A program made the translations under genes and the position numbers. This document shows positions 22,554 to 23,249 of a stretch of 23,249 bases of DNA, one piece after another. Location: positions 1-23,249 of the forward strand of contig DASYAN010000008.1 in NCBI GenBank assembly GCA_036501345.1, written 5' to 3'. Position 1 is the stretch's first letter; every line of letters begins with the position of its first letter. A model generated the notes under the pieces. The model searched no databases, was not told the DNA's origin, and saw only the letters and a list, made by a program, of their open reading frames with translations. Source of the DNA: DASYAN01 sp036501345. Its GTDB lineage: Bacteria; Chloroflexota; Ktedonobacteria; Ktedonobacterales; Ktedonobacteraceae.

Positions 22554-23249
22554 TCAACCGCCATAGGAGATCCGATACACACGACCAGCTCCATCGTCAC
22601 TCACATAGAGCGCACCATCTGGTCCTACAGCCAAACCCACAGGTCTGCCAAGCACTTGCTTATTATTCACAAGCAAGCCAGTTGCAAAATCCTGTGCTTG
22701 GCCCGCAACGTTGCCATGACTATCCAGAGGAACAAACACAACTTTGTAACCAGTAGGTACAGTGCGGTTCTAAGAGCCATGAAATGCGACAAAGAGACCA
22801 TGATAGCGCGGAGGAAATTGCTTGGCCTCATTGAAAGCCAAGCCAAGGGGGGCAGAATGGGCCTGCATCTTCACGAGCGGTTGCACAATCCCATTGCAAT
22901 CACCCGGGTGTCCGAAGGTTGGATCGATGATATTGCCAGCATGACAGCGGGGCCAGCCATAATCACCACCGGCTTGTAAAGCATAAACAGTTTCAGGAGG
23001 AATGTTGTCACCTAGCAGATCACGTCCATTGTCCGTCACCCACATTTGATTATTCAAAGGGTTGATAGCCATACCAACAGCGTTGCGCAGACCTTTTGCA
23101 TACAGATGCCCATTGCTGCCATCCAGACGATAGACCCAGACCGTTGCTCGCTGTGGATTTGTCTCAATGCACACATTACAGGTTGAGCCAATCGATACAT
23201 ACAGATTACCATCAGGCCCAATCAAAACGGTACGTGTGATATGATTGCC
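22554..23249 (-). pseudogene. PQQ-dependent sugar (sorbosone/glucose-type) dehydrogenase, 3' part, with amber codon
   Basis: The minus-strand frame is open from the right edge: HITRTVLIGPDGNLYVSIGS, a TCNVCIE motif, GLRNAVGMAINP, WVTDNGRDLLGDNIPPE, GGDYGWPRCH and LFVAFHGS. A TAG at 22770-22772 follows, and the same frame continues NRTVPTGYKVVFVPLDSHG to LAVGPDGALYVSDDGAGRVYRI and a TGA at 22554-22556. The family motif is AFHGSWNRxxPTGYKV, so TGG has become TAG. These are exported beta-propeller quinoproteins that oxidise sugars. The C-terminal propeller blade would be lost if translation stops. The 5' end, including any signal peptide, lies outside the window. Confidence 0.82.

Noticed and set aside
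14040..22772. TAG recoded as Trp
   Set aside because: TAG is the natural stop of the MORC gene (5369-5371) and the aldehyde dehydrogenase remnant (9128-9130), so genome-wide recoding is unlikely.
1..23249. CRISPR array, tRNA or rRNA genes, replication origin
   Set aside because: No regularly spaced repeats, no cloverleaf-like segment with a CCA end and no rRNA-like sequence was seen on either strand.

Overview
The window looks like chromosome of a large-genome, soil-type Chloroflexota bacterium, most probably class Ktedonobacteria. That is inferred from the gene families present (a MauE-redoxin fusion, small Cys-rich Tat substrates, a TIGR03118 lipoprotein, HdeD, PQQ sugar dehydrogenase, DUF433/DUF5615 pair), the many small inverted-repeat elements and the low coding density; no rRNA or other marker gene is present. 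Positions 1-8525 are visibly more A+T-rich than the rest and form an accessory island. The remainder is ordinary chromosome containing an unusual number of decayed genes.

Region 1 (1-8525) is a defence/mobile island. It holds the 3' end of an unrecognised gene, a ~230-bp repeat with a terminator-like hairpin, a DUF433-DUF5615 toxin-antitoxin type pair behind a near-consensus promoter, and a relic of a tyrosine recombinase. A four-gene operon follows: C5-cytosine methyltransferase, MORC/MutL-type GHKL ATPase, Z1-domain protein and PD-(D/E)XK (DUF4420) nuclease. This matches the prokaryotic-MORC restriction-modification neighbourhoods described by Iyer, Abhiman and Aravind. Here the Z1 protein is only the second half of the usual helicase: the Walker A/DEAD-like lobe is absent. 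Two related palindromes with AGCT centres sit upstream of the operon, one of them directly next to the predicted -35 box. A second, diverged copy of the 230-bp repeat closes the island and abuts an aldehyde dehydrogenase gene that has lost its 5' part.

Region 2 (9211-13191, all minus strand) is the most striking part. In transcription order it holds three paralogous small secreted proteins, then a MauE-type membrane protein fused to two thioredoxin-like domains, then tatA and tatC. Each small protein has a twin-arginine signal followed by one or two cysteine frameworks of the C-x6-C-x5-CC-x3-C-x(n)-C type, the inhibitor-cystine-knot (knottin) spacing known from spider toxins. Two of the three carry two such frameworks back to back. 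The layout suggests a co-located system for exporting and disulfide-bonding bacterial double-knot miniproteins. The cysteine pattern and gene order are read directly; the fold and joint function are inferred.

Region 3 (13200-23249) is decaying chromosome: a 158-bp MITE-like element, hdeD-like gene with an amber codon, frameshifted and truncated perM/AI-2E gene, intact pyridoxamine-phosphate-oxidase-family gene, TIGR03118 lipoprotein gene split by a 109-bp insertion that resembles an ISAzo13 remnant, frameshifted ChrB-N-like gene, membrane-anchored unknown protein with a probable N-terminal frame change, GH13 family enzyme with an altered active-site region IV, and a PQQ sugar dehydrogenase gene with an amber codon that runs off the right edge. 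Two nonsense mutations convert a conserved Trp (TGG to TAG) and two frameshifts lie in homopolymers, so sequencing error must be excluded before all are accepted as true pseudogenes.
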